A DNA stretch of 64,000 nt, taken from the NCBI GenBank assembly GCA_022496185.1, contig WTXG01000062.1, forward strand, positions 1 through 64,000. The letters run 5' to 3'. How positions within the stretch are numbered: the first letter of the stretch is position 1; each line of letters begins with the position of its first letter. Below the pieces are notes generated by a model. That model was not told the DNA's origin. It saw only the letters and a program-made list of their open reading frames with translations, and searched no databases. Made by a program: the position numbers and the translations under genes. The DNA comes from Multifurca ochricompacta (taxonomy: Eukaryota; Basidiomycota; Agaricomycetes; Russulales; Russulaceae). Of the stretch, positions 19,880 to 33,300 are shown one piece after another.

Positions 19880-22149
19880 ATGGCACCTACTGTCTCTCTA
19901 GGATATCTCTGGCTTGACGTCGTGGCACTTGCCCTTTTCACATTTATTGCCCGCGCTTATGTCTCCGCACGCGCACACAAAAGGGGATTAAAATATCCAC
20001 CAGGTCCAAGTGGGTTACCCTTACTTGGTAACCTGCTCGACATTCCACAGCATAACCCATGGGTGACTTATGCCGAGTGGGGGAAACGATATGGTGCGTC
20101 GAGTTCCCAAAAAAAAAAGGAACCACCATAAAAAAAAAATAGACAAGTTTTAACTGAAATTAAACGTTTCCCCCCCTCACATACAGGCGATGTAACTTCT
20201 GTATCTGTGCTCGGCCGCTTGATCGTGTTCGTCAATACTGCACGTGCAGCGAAGGTCTTGTTCGAGCGTACCGGAACACGATACATGGATAGGCCTGTGA
20301 TCCCCATCATCGAAATGTGCGCAATGACTCTTTATTATATTTATCCCCTTTTTTAACAAACGTCCTCTTCAATCTTTCCCCTGATCTCACTCTCGTTCGG
20401 TGTGATAGGATGGAGGCCCATTTCAACCTCGCCATCACGCGCTATTCAGACAAATGGCGCGTGGAACGCCGCATCGTCGATCAGTCTCTCCGTCCCGCCG
20501 TGGCGGTGACATACTATCCGATGCAGATCGCCAAGGCTCATGCCTTCCTTCGCCAGGTCCTACGCCGTCCGGAAAGACGATGGAGTATCTCAAACAGTAC
20601 GTACATTTATCATTCACGTTATATGATATCATTTTAATCTCCCCCAACCCTCCACTTCTGGGATCCCCATTTGGCTGATTTTAAATTATTATTTTTTATT
20701 GTCGTTGGTGGCCCAATTTAAAAAGCTTCACGGGAGCGGTGGTCATGTCACTCACGTACGGTTATGACGTGAAAGAGTCGGGCGACCATTATGTCGCGAT
20801 TGCCGAAGAGTTACTCACGCTTGCCAGCGAGTCCATATTGCCTGGTGCATTGCTCGTGAACGATTTTCCTGCCCGTGCGTTGAGTCTGCCCCCGCGAGAC
20901 CTAATCCTTCTGTGCTCATTCGACTACTTTCTTCTTCCGTCCAGTGAAGCACATACCGGATTGGTTCCCTGGCACAGCCTTCAAGCAGCGCGCACGGCAT
21001 GGCAAGAAACTTAGTTACGAGATGGTCAACGCTCCGTTTAATATGGTCAAAGAAGATCTAGTAGGCTGCTCTCTGTCTTTTAAGAGGAGTAGATTTGTGA
21101 AAGTTAACGGGGACTGGCTTCTTATAGCTCAAGGGTACCGCGAAGCATTCGCTCGTACACGACAACCTCGACGAGTGCAAAGGCGATGAAGAGACGGCGC
21201 TGAAGAATGCCGCGGCGAGTGTGTACGCCGCGGGTGCGGAAACGGCACGTCCCTTTCCTTTCTTGTTAGTTTGTCTTGATCGTCTGAGTCAGTGTCACAA
21301 CTACGCAGACCATCTCAACGCTTTCCTCCTTCCTCCTCTCTCTTTTGCTCTATCCCGATGTACAACAGCACGCGCAGGCCGAAATTGACCGGGTGATCGG
21401 GCGCACGCGCTTGCCGGCATTCAGCGACCGACCTAATTTGCCGTACATCGATGCAATCTGCAAGGAGCTCTTGCGCTGGCGGCTCGTGCTCCCGCTCAGC
21501 GTCGCACACGCTACGACGGAGGATGACGTGTATAATGGATATTTCATCCCAAAGGGCACGACGGTACTCCCTAACACGTGGTACGTTTGCACGTATTTCG
21601 ACTCTTGGCCTTTTCTGGTATTTCGGAAAGCGCCATCATTTATTGTTAGGTATTGATTTTTGTTCGCTTTAGGGGGATCTTGCACGATCCAGAAGTGTAT
21701 CCCGATCCTGAGACATTCAAACCTGAGCGCTTTTTGACGGAAGATGGGAAGGTGAAGGATGATCCATTGCTGATGTATGCGTTTGGATATGGACGTCGGT
21801 GCGTTCTCTCTCTCTCTAAGAATGATATGAAATCTAACTATATGCGCGCTAGAATGTGCCCGGGTCGCCATTTGGTCGACTCGACGCTGTGGATCCTGGT
21901 TGCAAGCGTGTTATCTGCATTTAAAGTACACAAGAAGATTGATATGAACGGGAATGAGATTCCTGTGGAAGGACTATACGGGGATGGACTAATTTCGTGC
22001 GTTTTTTGACAGCATTCTCCGAGGTGCCAATTTAATTGTTTTTTTTATTTTTGGGTATTAGACATCCAGCACCATTTCAATATGCGATTTCACCGAGGCA
22101 CCCAGGGGCTGCTAGGTTGATCCAAGAGACGGAGGAGCAAGAGGAATGA
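19880..22149 (+). CDS. Cytochrome P450 monooxygenase (one frameshift)
   Basis: Start ATG 19880 (MAPTVSLGYLWLDVVAL), an N-terminal membrane anchor followed by the proline hinge YPPGPSGLPLLGN. Multi-exon: exon 1 19880-20093, then exons beginning near 20188, 20410, 20731, 20945, 21128, 21310, 21673, 21853 and 22061. Diagnostic motifs are present: I-helix AAGAETT (split by an intron), K-helix ELLR in ICKELLRWR, FKPERFLTEDG, and the haem loop FGYGRRMCPGRHL with the axial Cys. The tail ends RLIQETEEQEE. It resembles the agaricomycete group often labelled O-methylsterigmatocystin oxidoreductase-like, but the substrate cannot be read from sequence. At 20573-20575 an AAA run must be one base longer to join VLRRPE to KTMEYLK. 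One intron (after GCGGAAACG, 21243) seems to use a GC donor. Microsomal haem enzyme; likely a secondary or xenobiotic metabolism role. Confidence 0.88.
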
Positions 22150-22496
22150 ATGAGAGGAGTAGGCAGGAGCGAGTAGGGGTAGAGGAGGTAGGTAGAGTAT
22201 AGGATATATTACTTACCTTACTTACTTAAGGTTTCGACTCCGATTTAAAAATATTTCGGTAATTGCCAGTCAACCTCACCCGCGTTACCGCGTTCGCCCT
22301 GTCTCCGTTTAGCCTCTCTCGGCTGAGCTGAATTAATCGTTCTCCTTCATCTCGCCCTTCCTCTCCCTTTCTCTTTCTTCTCCTCTCTTTCTCTCTTTCC
22401 CCCTGGTGTGCCTTTTGACCTTTAAGGCGAGTCAAGCGAAGGGGTCAAGGTCGACACTTTGAGTTCAATTTCGAGCTCACTCTTTCTGCCTTTCCA
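22150..22496. other. Intergenic region upstream of the kinase gene
   Basis: 347 bases, with strong CT-rich DNA (CTCTCCCTTTCTCTTTCTTC and similar, 22355-22400) about 100 bases before the kinase start. Pyrimidine-rich leaders of this type are common at fungal promoters and transcription starts. No TATA box is evident. Confidence 0.4.
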
Positions 22497-25400
22497 ATGG
22501 CTTCAACGTCAACAACAAAACAGTCCTCTCGTTTCTCCACCCTCAAGGTATTTAAGTTTACCAGCTCTAAGCCACCACCACCACCCCCAAAGGACGGAAA
22601 TCATCTTTATTCCTCCTCCTCCAAGAATACTTCCATCGTTTCCTTCACGAATCAATCCATTTCTCAAGATTCCCCTGCCTCCAATTCACAACCTCTCACT
22701 TCAAGTCCTCAGCACAATTCAAATGGAAATGGCCCTTTGTCAACTCGTAGTCCATCCCCGGCTCCCAGTCGCGTATTACAACAACCGCAGCAGCAGCTAG
22801 AACAGCAACGGCAGCGACAACAACAGCAATCGCCGCCCCCGTCCGTGTCCGCATCCACTCTTATGCCAGATGCTGCCTCCACTAGTAGCAAGAGGAGTTT
22901 TTTCCGCAAGATTCCCAGCTTTCGCAAGCGTTCCGTGTCCAAGGGATCGCGCACGGCTAATACTAACGTCGATGACCCCCTCACGGACGACGAGTCCATA
23001 TCCAGCCCTTGGAACTTTCAGGTAAGCCGGTTTTACTCATCAATGCAGCCCACAATTTTGATCCTTTGTTTCCCTTCCCCTCCCTCTCGCGCACGAAACG
23101 GAACGGACCAATATTTTTCCTCCGGACACGCACACACTCTTATATAGCATCATATTCACATCGACGACGCGTACGTTCCCACATGCTTCAATTCTTCCCT
23201 CATGTTCGATGCATTAAATGTTCTGCCGTGATCTTCCTTATAGTTTCCATGGGATTCCATCTACGTGGTCATCAGCCCTGCACGATATTGGTTACTCGGA
23301 AGCCGAGATTGCCCTCATCCAGAAAGGCCGTCGTAATCGCTCCCCCGCTCCTTCCTCCGTTCAAGAACAATACCTCTCAACGTCTCCCCCTCGTACACAA
23401 TCACCGACATCAACAGCTCTCGTTACTCCCCGCCCGCGATCCAGCTCTCTCCGAAGACAGCGATCAGATACATCGATTTCCCGTTCAGAGAGATCTCTTC
23501 GGATCGGACCTCCGCCGCCGCCACCACCTCTGCCTCTGCCCCCACCGCCTCAGACTCCTCAGACTCCTCAGACTCCTCAGGCCCATAACCAGGGCCTTGG
23601 CGCCCCTACTGCACCACCGCCCACACCTGCGTCTGGCGGCGACGCCTTTAGCAAGATAAATGATGCAGAGATACCGACCACGCCTTCGGACGCACAGTAC
23701 GTCTACATTAACCATCCCCGGCTGAGCCAGAACCAGGCTGTACTTGTGCATGCTCCCGTACCTGTCATCCAACCCGTACCAGCGCGCCCACTGCAGCATT
23801 CACGGAGCAACTCCGCTATGACGGCGACAGGCGCAACACCGCGCGGTGGTGGTGGTGGTGGTGGTGGTGGTGGTGGCAGTGAACGACGTTTGAAAGCGCA
23901 GACCCCCCGCGCCGGCAGTTTCGCGTTGTCAATGATACATCATTCAACAGGGGTCCCCTCCACCGTTGTATATGGACGATGCGGTGCGCAGCTTATCCCC
24001 ACCGCCAATCACACATGAGGACGTCATGCTACCGCGACCTCAGGAGAAGGCGATTTCTTCCCCTCCGATAGGGCGCGTACTGGCCCTTGCATCTCAAAAT
24101 CAGGTTGTGGCGCCTTCCCTAGATTTACTACCGGTGAAGGAAGTACCACAGCCCGCTTCACCTTCAGGGCCGGAAGTGGAAGAGGAGGAGGCGGAAGAAG
24201 AGCACGACGGCGTGGATGAGGACGAGGAAGAGGAGCTTAATTCGGATCATAGCAGCGGCTCGCATCACCGTCCGCGCCCGTCGGCTCTCTCGATCCTCCC
24301 GCCGCGATTGTCACTCCGAAAGGACACTTTGGAGGACTTATCGTCATGGTCGGCTTCACTTTTCTCCTCCCTCCCGTCTGAGCCACGTGATAGCATTGGG
24401 TCAACCATTTCTGGTGCTGGTGCTTAAAGAGCTCAATGGCCCGTCGGTCGTCCCAGTCAGGACCTGGCAGGCGGAAACCGAGCGTGACGCTTCCAAGCAT
24501 CGTACTACATCCGGAAGTGCGGGAAGAAGATGAAGACGAGATGGTGCATAGACAGGAAGAGCCAAACGAACATGAATACTCACACAGCGCTTCTCCGTTG
24601 TACCATGAACTCATGGGTATGATGCAGGACCGCGCAGCGGCCACCAATAATATCAGCCCGCCCGCTTCTGATTCGCCCGCATCCGCGAACTTTCAGCTGG
24701 ACGCGGCACAGTCGGCGTCGCCTGGCGCGTTTGGTCCCTCCCGCGACTCGCAGTTGACAATTCGCCTCGATTCGCATAGGGATAGTAGCAGGGACAGTAG
24801 CGCATCTTCCAGCACTGTCACGCACGCCACAATTGTCCGCGGTGCGAGCATTGTTCGGCGCGTCCGTGCAGATGTCGTCACTACCCCGCCATTGTTCACC
24901 ACTCTCAAGGGTAAGGAGCGCGAACGCGAGTTAGCACAGGTGCAAGATTTACAGGAAGACGAGGAAGGTGATTCGAGTTCAGATGCTGCGGGCAGCGATG
25001 AGGATTGTGAGGATGAGGACGATGAAGAGGGCATGTCTGAGAGCCCTGCGGACACGCTTGCGCTCACATCGGGTCCGAATAGCCAAGAGAACGCTGGAGG
25101 CAGCAAGAGCCCACGATTTTCACATTTGCGTGGCTCGCCACTGCCGTCACCGTCGCCCTCGCCCCTGCGCGCATCATTCACTCAGCTGGGAGACGAAGTG
25201 CAGGAGAAAGAGGAGGTGCGGGAGTTAGTACAAGTGCAGGAGGTGCCGGAAGAGAATCCATATGCCACTCCGCCACCATCCGCGGCGCTGTTACCTGCTC
25301 CCCGGCCAACAATCGCCGTCACCACGGCCAACCTGGAGGTTTCCAACACTGGCTCGACGTCGTTGTCGCTAACATCAATGGGTAAAGAAATGGAGGGTGA

Positions 25401-26928
25401 AAGCGGCGCCGCTGCCGCACCAACCTTCGCACCGACGGGAGTAGCCATGACGCGGTATCCAACATGGCTTGCGGCTGTTGTGCTTCCACTCGCGGAGTTC
25501 ATCGACGATGCGGCGGACCCGAAGGTGATATTTACGGATCTACAGGAGATCGCACAGGGCGAGAGCGGTTCGGTGTACTCGGCGCATGCAGCGCCTTCTG
25601 TCGTGCAGCAGTTCCATCCGCTGACGCCACGCTCGCCAACGCAAAGGCTCCCGCATGACTCGACCGATAGCCCTCAAGTCGCAATCAAGCACATTCCGCT
25701 TTTGCGCGGCGGCTCTGCGAAGCTTGGCGATTTGCGGCGCGAGCTCGAACTCACGCGCGCCGTGCGCCATGCGAATATCCTACGCATGGAGCGGTTGTAT
25801 GTCGACGTTCCAGATGAGAGCTTGTGGATCGGTATGGAGCTTATGGATCGGAGTTTGGCGGATGTGCTTGCAGCCGTAGGCGAGGAGGCCGCAGTCCCCG
25901 CTTCCGCTACCTCCACCGTGACAGGGACGATGGTACTCGCGGGTGAGGATAATGAGGGAGCAGTGGCGCCGGTGGTAGTTCCGGAGAAGATGGTAGCGCG
26001 GTTCGTGTGGGACGTGAGTGGCGTTTCTATCATTATCTCTCTGTTGCCTTGATTTGGTGGACTAACGAGTGGGTTGGGAATAACATGATTTAGGTCCTGC
26101 TGGCGTTGTCCTACATCCGCAAAAGCCATATCGCCCATCGGGACGTGCGCTCGGACAACTTATTGCTGAGTAGAGCTGGGGTGCTCAAGCTTTGTACGTG
26201 ACAATCATCCATCATCCACTACCCCTGTCACTCTTTTTGTTTTTCAATAACAGCGGACTTTTCGAACGCGGTGCGCTCGCCGCCTGGGACGCCCAAACGA
26301 TCCGATCCTGTTGGTGTTATTTACTGGCAGGTACGCAGCGTGCAATTCTCAATCCTTTTTTTTTTTTTGAATTGAGCATTTGTCAACTCTGCCTTGTTTC
26401 CCCCTTGTCCCCCCTCTGATAGGCGCCAGAAATGCGAACGTGAGCGTTTTCCCCTTTTGTTTCCGGTCCCTGGCCTTGATAAATTGAAACATCTTCCCAT
26501 CAGCGGCCTGTACGATCCTTTGAAAGTCGATGTGTGGTCCCTTGGAGCGACCACGTGGGAGTTGGTGCACGGTGACCCACCGTTAGCGGATGTGCAAGAC
26601 CCACGACACATCACTGGCCACCAGCTTCCACCTGTGCGCCAGCCAGAGACATTCTCACGATCTTTTCACGATTTCTTGCATTTATGTTCTCAGCCCGTCG
26701 CTTCAAGACCAGATCCAGACGAGCTACTCAATGTGCGTTTTGTTTTCACTTTCTTATTTGACATTTTGGCTCCTCGATGTTGACGAATGGGATTTGGTTT
26801 CTTTTTTGTTATAGGCTTATTTTATACGGACTGCATGCCCGCGCTCGGAGATTGTTAAGCTGCTGGGACAGTGTAAGGCGATTGACGAGCAGCAGTTATT
26901 CCGACAGAGTGGTGATTCCCATTTTTAA
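22497..26928 (+). CDS. PAK/Ste20-like protein kinase with CRIB domain (two compensating frameshifts)
   Basis: Exons by eye: 22497-23021, 23148-23170, 23244-26013, 26094-26193, 26254-26330, 26423-26439, 26504-26732, 26815-26928; total 3855 nt, about 1284 residues. The basic Ser/Pro/Gln-rich N-terminus leads to a CRIB/PBD Rho-GTPase-binding motif spliced over three exons (WNFQHHIHIDDAFHGIPSTW). A long disordered region with poly-Pro, poly-Gly and acidic blocks follows, then a kinase domain: AQGESGSVY loop, VAIKHI lysine, HRDVRSDNLLL catalytic loop, SDFSNAV in place of DFG, APEMR, VDVWSLGATTWELVHGDPP, and an Arg in SRPDPDEL. An extra G in the run at 23950-23953 and a missing T at 24424-24425 break the frame. 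Probably a Cdc42/Rac effector in polarity or morphogenesis; this follows from the domain pairing. Confidence 0.85.
26423..26439 (+). other. 17-nt microexon encoding the APE motif of the kinase
   Basis: Bounded by CTGATAG| and |GTGAGC. It supplies GCGCCAGAAATGCGAAC (APEMR plus part of a codon) between TGGCAG of the previous exon and CGGCCTGTACG of the next, in phase. Without it the activation-loop end would be lost. Confidence 0.65.
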
Positions 26929-27362
26929 CAAAAAAAGAATGAGATTCTGTCCCTCTTCCCCCCGCCCCCCTTCTCTCACTCTGCACTCGCATAATCTTTA
27001 TTAACTCACCTCCCCCCCATCTTCTCTCTCAACTTATACGGTAGCATACCCGCCACATAATTAGGTACTCCCTTTCTTTTACGCTCTCTTTCTCGCTCTC
27101 TCTATTCCACTCTCATGGGTCCATCAGGTCATCTCTCTCTCCCCCTTCCCCCTCCCCCTCCACTGTTCGCCATCATGCCACCATCTATCATCCCTTGCTT
27201 TTAAAACCAATTTACTTTTTTTTCTGTCTTATCTATAATCCGCAAAAGGAAAAAAATTGGAAATGAATGAATAGATGATGAATGATGATGAATGATAAAC
27301 GAAGACAGCAGCAGAAAGAACCCCAGCCCGGCCTCTATCTACATAGCCGCTCCCATGTCTAT
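26929..27362. other. Convergent 3' intergenic region (kinase / UTP10)
   Basis: 434 bases between two stop codons facing each other. C/T-rich with many CTCTCT runs and TGAATGATGATGAATG near 27270-27295. It must hold both 3' ends; no clear hairpin or poly(A) signal could be singled out. Confidence 0.45.
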
Positions 27363-30300
27363 TTATTCTATTTTCTCGCCCGTCATGCCCTCTACCACCG
27401 TCTTGAATGCGCGTGCCGCTGAGACGACGTCGTCGTGCTCGTCCTCACCACATTCGACGATAAACGTCGCAGTCTCAGACACGAAGCCTATTATCATCGT
27501 CGTCAGTATACCACACTTGACAAGATAACAGCAACAAAGGTGATCATAAAAAAAAGGGAGGTGTCACCTCACAAAAAAGAAAAGACAGTAAAGAAAAGAA
27601 AAAGAAAAAAAGTGATGAGACAACAACGTCCACATGACCACGTACCAATAAGTTTGCTCCCGTGGGCCGACCAGAGCGCACGAGCGCACTCCAAGGCAAA
27701 AATGCGCACGCGGGCCTCGTCCGCTCGTGTGTGCATCAAAACGTTAAGGTTGAGCCGCTTGAGTAACGTATCGTCGTCCGTCACGGCTTCACAGAGCGCG
27801 ACGAGGCTCTGCAAAAGAGATTCTTTGCTGGTGATGATACCGTTGTCGTTTGCACCGCCGTCGTTTATAGTGAGCAACGCATCTTTTTCTCCCCCTACGT
27901 GCGAGATGAGAGCGATCAAGACGGGCATAACTTGTTGTAAACGGTCATCGCGCCAGAATGCTGTTTTTTTGTTTTGTTTTGTTTTTTTTGGAAAAGATTT
28001 GTAAAATTTGGATTGGATGGATTGTGCATTGCGCGCGCAAGAGGGTAGTAGTGTTTGGGAGGGGAAGGGGAGGTTATTATTTGTTTCAGTTTTGGGGTCA
28101 GTAGGTAGGTGGGTGATACGGTACGTACTTCCTTCGTCTACGTTCATGCTCTTGGTTAACGTCCGGATAATGCAGAGCTGGGTCAATCCAAAGGCATTCT
28201 CCTCAGAGTCATCGGAAATTCTTAATGACTCGATGAATGGTGATAGTAGGAAGGATAGGTACGGCGTCATTAACGACTGCAGCATGAACAACGCACGTCA
28301 GTGGATGTGGCGCCCCCAGGAAGATAGAGGGTCATGAATGCATCACCTTGAAGTGATCCAGGAGCCTAACATAGGTATTACAGAATGCGACCTTCCTCTC
28401 AGGACTTGCCTCTGAGCCTGAGATTGATCGATTCAAAACGTGGAGCGCAATCTATCAGACGCCAAATCGTTGCTTACCAGTAAACGCCCAGTCGAACAAC
28501 TTGCGGAACAATGGTCGGAATGCGGTATCGTTCAATTTCGTGACGAGCTCTACAAACGCGGTGATCACGGCACTCTCCACCTGTGCGCGCACCGATTTAG
28601 CTTACTACGCGTTAACATGTGAGAGTGTTTTCGAGCGCACATTAAGGACGTCCAAATCACGGCGTTTGTTCCGTAAATCGAGACCCTCAAGGAAGACTTT
28701 GAACGTGGGCCGAATGTGCTCGAGCACTGGCGGTCGAGGCGCAGCACGAAGAGTTCTCTTGAACAACTCGAAATAACCGGAAAGGTGCTCCTAAAGAAGG
28801 CAAATCTTTCAGCGAACAACCGCGCTGCGATGAACAACTCACCTCAGCATTGGCTCCTGATATCGAAGTCCAGGTCTCAAAATATGTGGAAAGAAGGACA
28901 GCCGTAGGCGCCTTGGACGAAACACGTCTTACAAATGGTCCGATTTCACCGATAGACCCGAGGGCCAACGCATCAAAGTAAAGCCGAAAAACGGTTGCCA
29001 GCTCAGAGGTGCCCCAAAAAGTGGGAATGGAACTGAAGACTGAACGAAGTATGTCTAAAGCGTCTCTGACGACACCCGGACTTTCTCCTAACAGAAATTT
29101 AACGCTACTTAAGATGTCATTTGAAAAACTTCAACGCCTACCTTGTTTGAGAGGGAGCGCATCTCGGAGGACGCTAACGCCAAGCTGAATGATATCCCGG
29201 AAGAACGGTATGATTCTAGGCCCCAAGCAGGTGCTAAAGCAGCATATCAGAGTAGGTAGGGTTAGGCTAAGCAACCGTCATATCTAACTTACCACAGGGG
29301 CGGCAATGCCGCAACAGCGGTAGCGGTAAGTGGTTCGGATCTCGAAGCAGCAAGGACCAGGGGCAGACATTCCACCAAATGATTTTCTTCTCCATGAACA
29401 ACGGAGGAGCCAATAACTTTAAGTGCGCGAAGGGCCGCGTCGACAACACTTTCGTCCTCGAGCGCGAGGAACCGCTTGATTTCAGTGATGACTATTACGA
29501 TAGTCGGGCTAGCTTCCTTCCGAACTGGGGTCGAGACTGAGGGTAGCTTGTCCACAAATACACCAAGCGTCTCAGCCAGAACGCCGCGCGATAGGCGCTC
29601 ATCCGGTCTTCCCTCCCTCAGTATATTCGCCACGGACACAACAAAGCGCGTGGCATGGATCGACCTAATGCATTCGGTGAGCGCGACACGGGCGACTTGC
29701 GCGACGTCAGTGATGTCCTTATGTTCTCCTGCAGCACCCGGAACGTTCTGCAAGCTCGAAATCTCCAATAATGCAGAAACAAGCTTGTCCAAGGACCCGA
29801 TATCGCCATCAAACGAAGACAGAGAAGATTCTCCGAAAGCTGCAGCAATGAAGGCGATTAAAGCCTGAGCTCGACGTTTGAAGCGAGGAACGACCAGCGA
29901 GGTTGGTCATCATCGCTGATTAAAGGCCATTAGCCATCATACGCAGCGTCCCACGTAAACTCACGGAGAGTCGCCAAGTAGGATCGAGCCAGATTTAGCT
30001 TGATCAGGGAAGATAATGTTGATGATAATACGTTGGACTTCGTTCAAAATCTCGATGAGAACCTTGACGGATAGGGCTGTTAGCAGGGCAGATAAAGTTC
30101 ATAGGCTTGCACCCACAGATAATTGCACATTCGAGGAGTAATGTTGCAACAAGGAAAGGGGGAGCGCGAGCGCTGCACGAGAATCGCGACCTTGAAGTCT
30201 TACAAGTCTTTTGTCTGCCTTGGAGATAATGAGCATGCAGACGATGCTCAGGAATTCTTCTGGGCCTAGTACGTCCACGAGGTGGATGAAGAACCTAACC

Positions 30301-33300
30301 AGCTTTAAATAAAAATAGTAAAGCAAAGAACGAAGGGGCAAAACGCACTGTGTGCGACGGTGGCGCGGGATATGGTTCGTTGCATCTGTAAAGACGCGCA
30401 GGAAATCTTTGGACGCGATCAGCAAGCCCTCACGAGAAGCATACTTCTCTTTCAGCGAGGAAACCATTAGAGGGATGATGCTGTCGATTGTCTAGAACAA
30501 AATGAGCAATATACGTACAAGCGAGCCACAGGACGTTTGACCTTCTGGACAACACGGAAGCTATGATTGTCATCGCGATGGAATACGTCCGAGCCCATGA
30601 ACGTGAATATGGGCATGATATTGTGCAGGACAGATTTCGGCACAACGCGAGCAAGGCTAGCGATGAGTAACAGCGCTTGGTGGAAGGTTTGCGGGTTCTC
30701 GGATGCTGGGCAGACGTCGTCAGCACCCACGGTAAACAATATCTGGACTAGTGACAAACCACGGATAATATCCACCAAGATGTCAACGCGGATCCCAGTG
30801 AAGTACGTCTCACCTGCAGTCTGAGGGAGGTAAAAGCTGAGAACCCGGGCTCACTCAATTCCAAAATGATACATACTTGAGCAGCAGTCGACGAATTTTG
30901 TATGCTTGACATAAGGAGTTGTTGGACGTATGCGACATCTCCGGTTGGTTCTGCCTCCTCGCGCGAGACGCTACTCAGAACCTCCAGAAGACAGGAGATC
31001 AAGTCCCTGTCTCCTGGAAGGGAGATGCCACTAAGGACCTCGGCGAGGAATGCCAGGGATCCCAAGGACTCGGTGATTTTAGTATCCGCCCTGTATAAAT
31101 AAGTCGGCACGGCACAGACAAAAAGAGCAGGACGACTCACTCCGCTACTTTAACTCGCTTAGTCGCCCGGGTTGACGTGTCACTGGGCTCCGGCCTAAGA
31201 TCAGCCACCAGCTGGATTATCAATGGGGCTCCTCTTAAAAGCTTCGCAAGTAACGAAATACAGTATTTTTTCTGAAAGGACTGGTGAACATGTCATGGTT
31301 ATAAAGACCAAGAGATGGGATCCTACTGCGTCTGATGACCCAGCGCCAATAGTGATAATTGACTTGCAAAGCTCTTTCTGACGATCGAGGGACAGGCGAG
31401 AGAACAAATCGTTCTGCAAATTTGTGGAGAGCGCCTCCCTTGGCAGAGGGAGCGACCCTGGGACCAGTGAGACGGAAGACTACACATAGAGAGATAACCG
31501 GCGCTTACCTGGCTCAAAGTAGAATTTGATCGCACCCAAAAAGATTGGCCATAGGGTGTCGGAGGACTCATTGAGGAGCCCAGCCACAGAGGCGTCCAAA
31601 GCAGAAACGATTATGGTGACAAACTCTTCGAACTGTGGTCCAAACAATTTTTCCCATACGGGCGCTTGCTCCTTGTCTGTAAGGGCTTGGATAGTCGGTG
31701 ACAAGGCCTCAGCTTTGGCGCAGTCCGACACCTGTTCCAGTAACGTGATGAGAAATAGCTTGACCGTTGGCAAGCCACAGCTGGTGACGTGAGATAACAG
31801 GTATTCCGCAATCCGTCGCTTGTGTCTGCAAAAAAAAAAGAGAAGACGACGGATCTGAGTGTTGCAAATCTGGAAAGGAAAGGAAACTCACGCGATATCC
31901 TTTTTTTTGTCCGAAGGGTGGCGAACAAGATATTGCTGATGAACAACACGGACGTACGTGGGATCGTGAACGCAATGTTCTCTAAATGTTGCTAGAGTCT
32001 CGGTATATTTCTGGTAGTCATCCCAACTGAGGTACTTGAGCTGGCCTGTCAACGATTAGGACACCTGAGACTCAGACCACGATCTCGACCTCACTTGTAC
32101 TTTTCTGGTAAATGGTGTCAAAAGCGTACACCCCCGATGCCTGCTTAGCCGTGGACAGTCGTACGAGCAGCTGTACGCATTCGGCTGCCTGGTACCTGAC
32201 TGCTCGATCAGGATCCCCAAGAGCAACGAGGAGTGCCGGGAGGACGGTCTGAAAGTCCATGACATGCTCTGTGGCCTCGTGCGCTGCTATAAATGCGAAG
32301 GCATGACATAGCGCGGTTCTGCGCAGATGCGCATCTTCTTCTGACAACCAGATTCCCACCAGAAAGGCAAGAGCGTCGTCCGCGAGATGAATGAACTGCG
32401 AGCGCAGAAGCGACGCGGGTATCACCGACAAGGACGATGAAGAATTCGCCAATTTGTACATTGAACGCAACAATGTAACGAATCGAGCATTTCGTGTGGT
32501 CTCCGTTCCCTTGGGGCGTCTGTTGAGTATATAGAGATGTAGATCAGAGAGAGGGTTACCGATTGCACAGCATCCGTGAAGCTTAGCGTGTCATCAGACG
32601 GGCGAGGAACAATTGGTATCATGCAGAGCAACGAAGTCTGCAACGAATGAAGCGTGTTGCGGCTTTGTGGCTTCAGGACAACGTTAGTACTCAAGTTTGT
32701 ATCATTCAAGAGCTGGTGTGGCCATGCGATAAGCCTTTTCGTGATAACCATATCTACTCATGACTGACCTCGTGTAACGTTTCTGCGCCTTTCACGAAAC
32801 CATTCATTCCTTCCAGCGTTATAATTGCCATGGTATGAAAAACACGTTGAGCAGCATCTACCTGATTCTCCCCAGAGAACATTCCAAGTAGCGCACGAGT
32901 GATCAAGTACGCGAGATTGCGCGCATGAGGATCTGGGTCCGACAGTTTTAACAATAAAGACTCAAACCGCTTGGCGTGATCGTTTGACATAAGGATAGTT
33001 TCTTAAGCGTATGCCCAGTAAGTATCTTGTTCTTGAAATATCTAAATGGTACTCACCTGCCATCCGAGACGCGATAGCCAAGTTCACTCTACGCATCACT
33101 CCTGTGTCCTCGAACGCGGAGGGCACAGAACCGTCCTTGCGTGGCCTCACCATTTCTTGATATTGCCTCTCTTCCTCCTTCAAAATTTCAGTACAGCCCA
33201 CGATGCTCTCGCAACGCCCAAGCCCAGCATCTGGTGCATTTTTCTGTGCTGCTTGCACGATTTCCCACACTGCTTGCGCTGTGCGGAACTTTGGCTTTGA

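Noticed and set aside
22709..22999. Cys/Arg-rich minus-strand frame
   Set aside because: Antisense of the CAG/CAA-rich Gln stretch in kinase exon 1.
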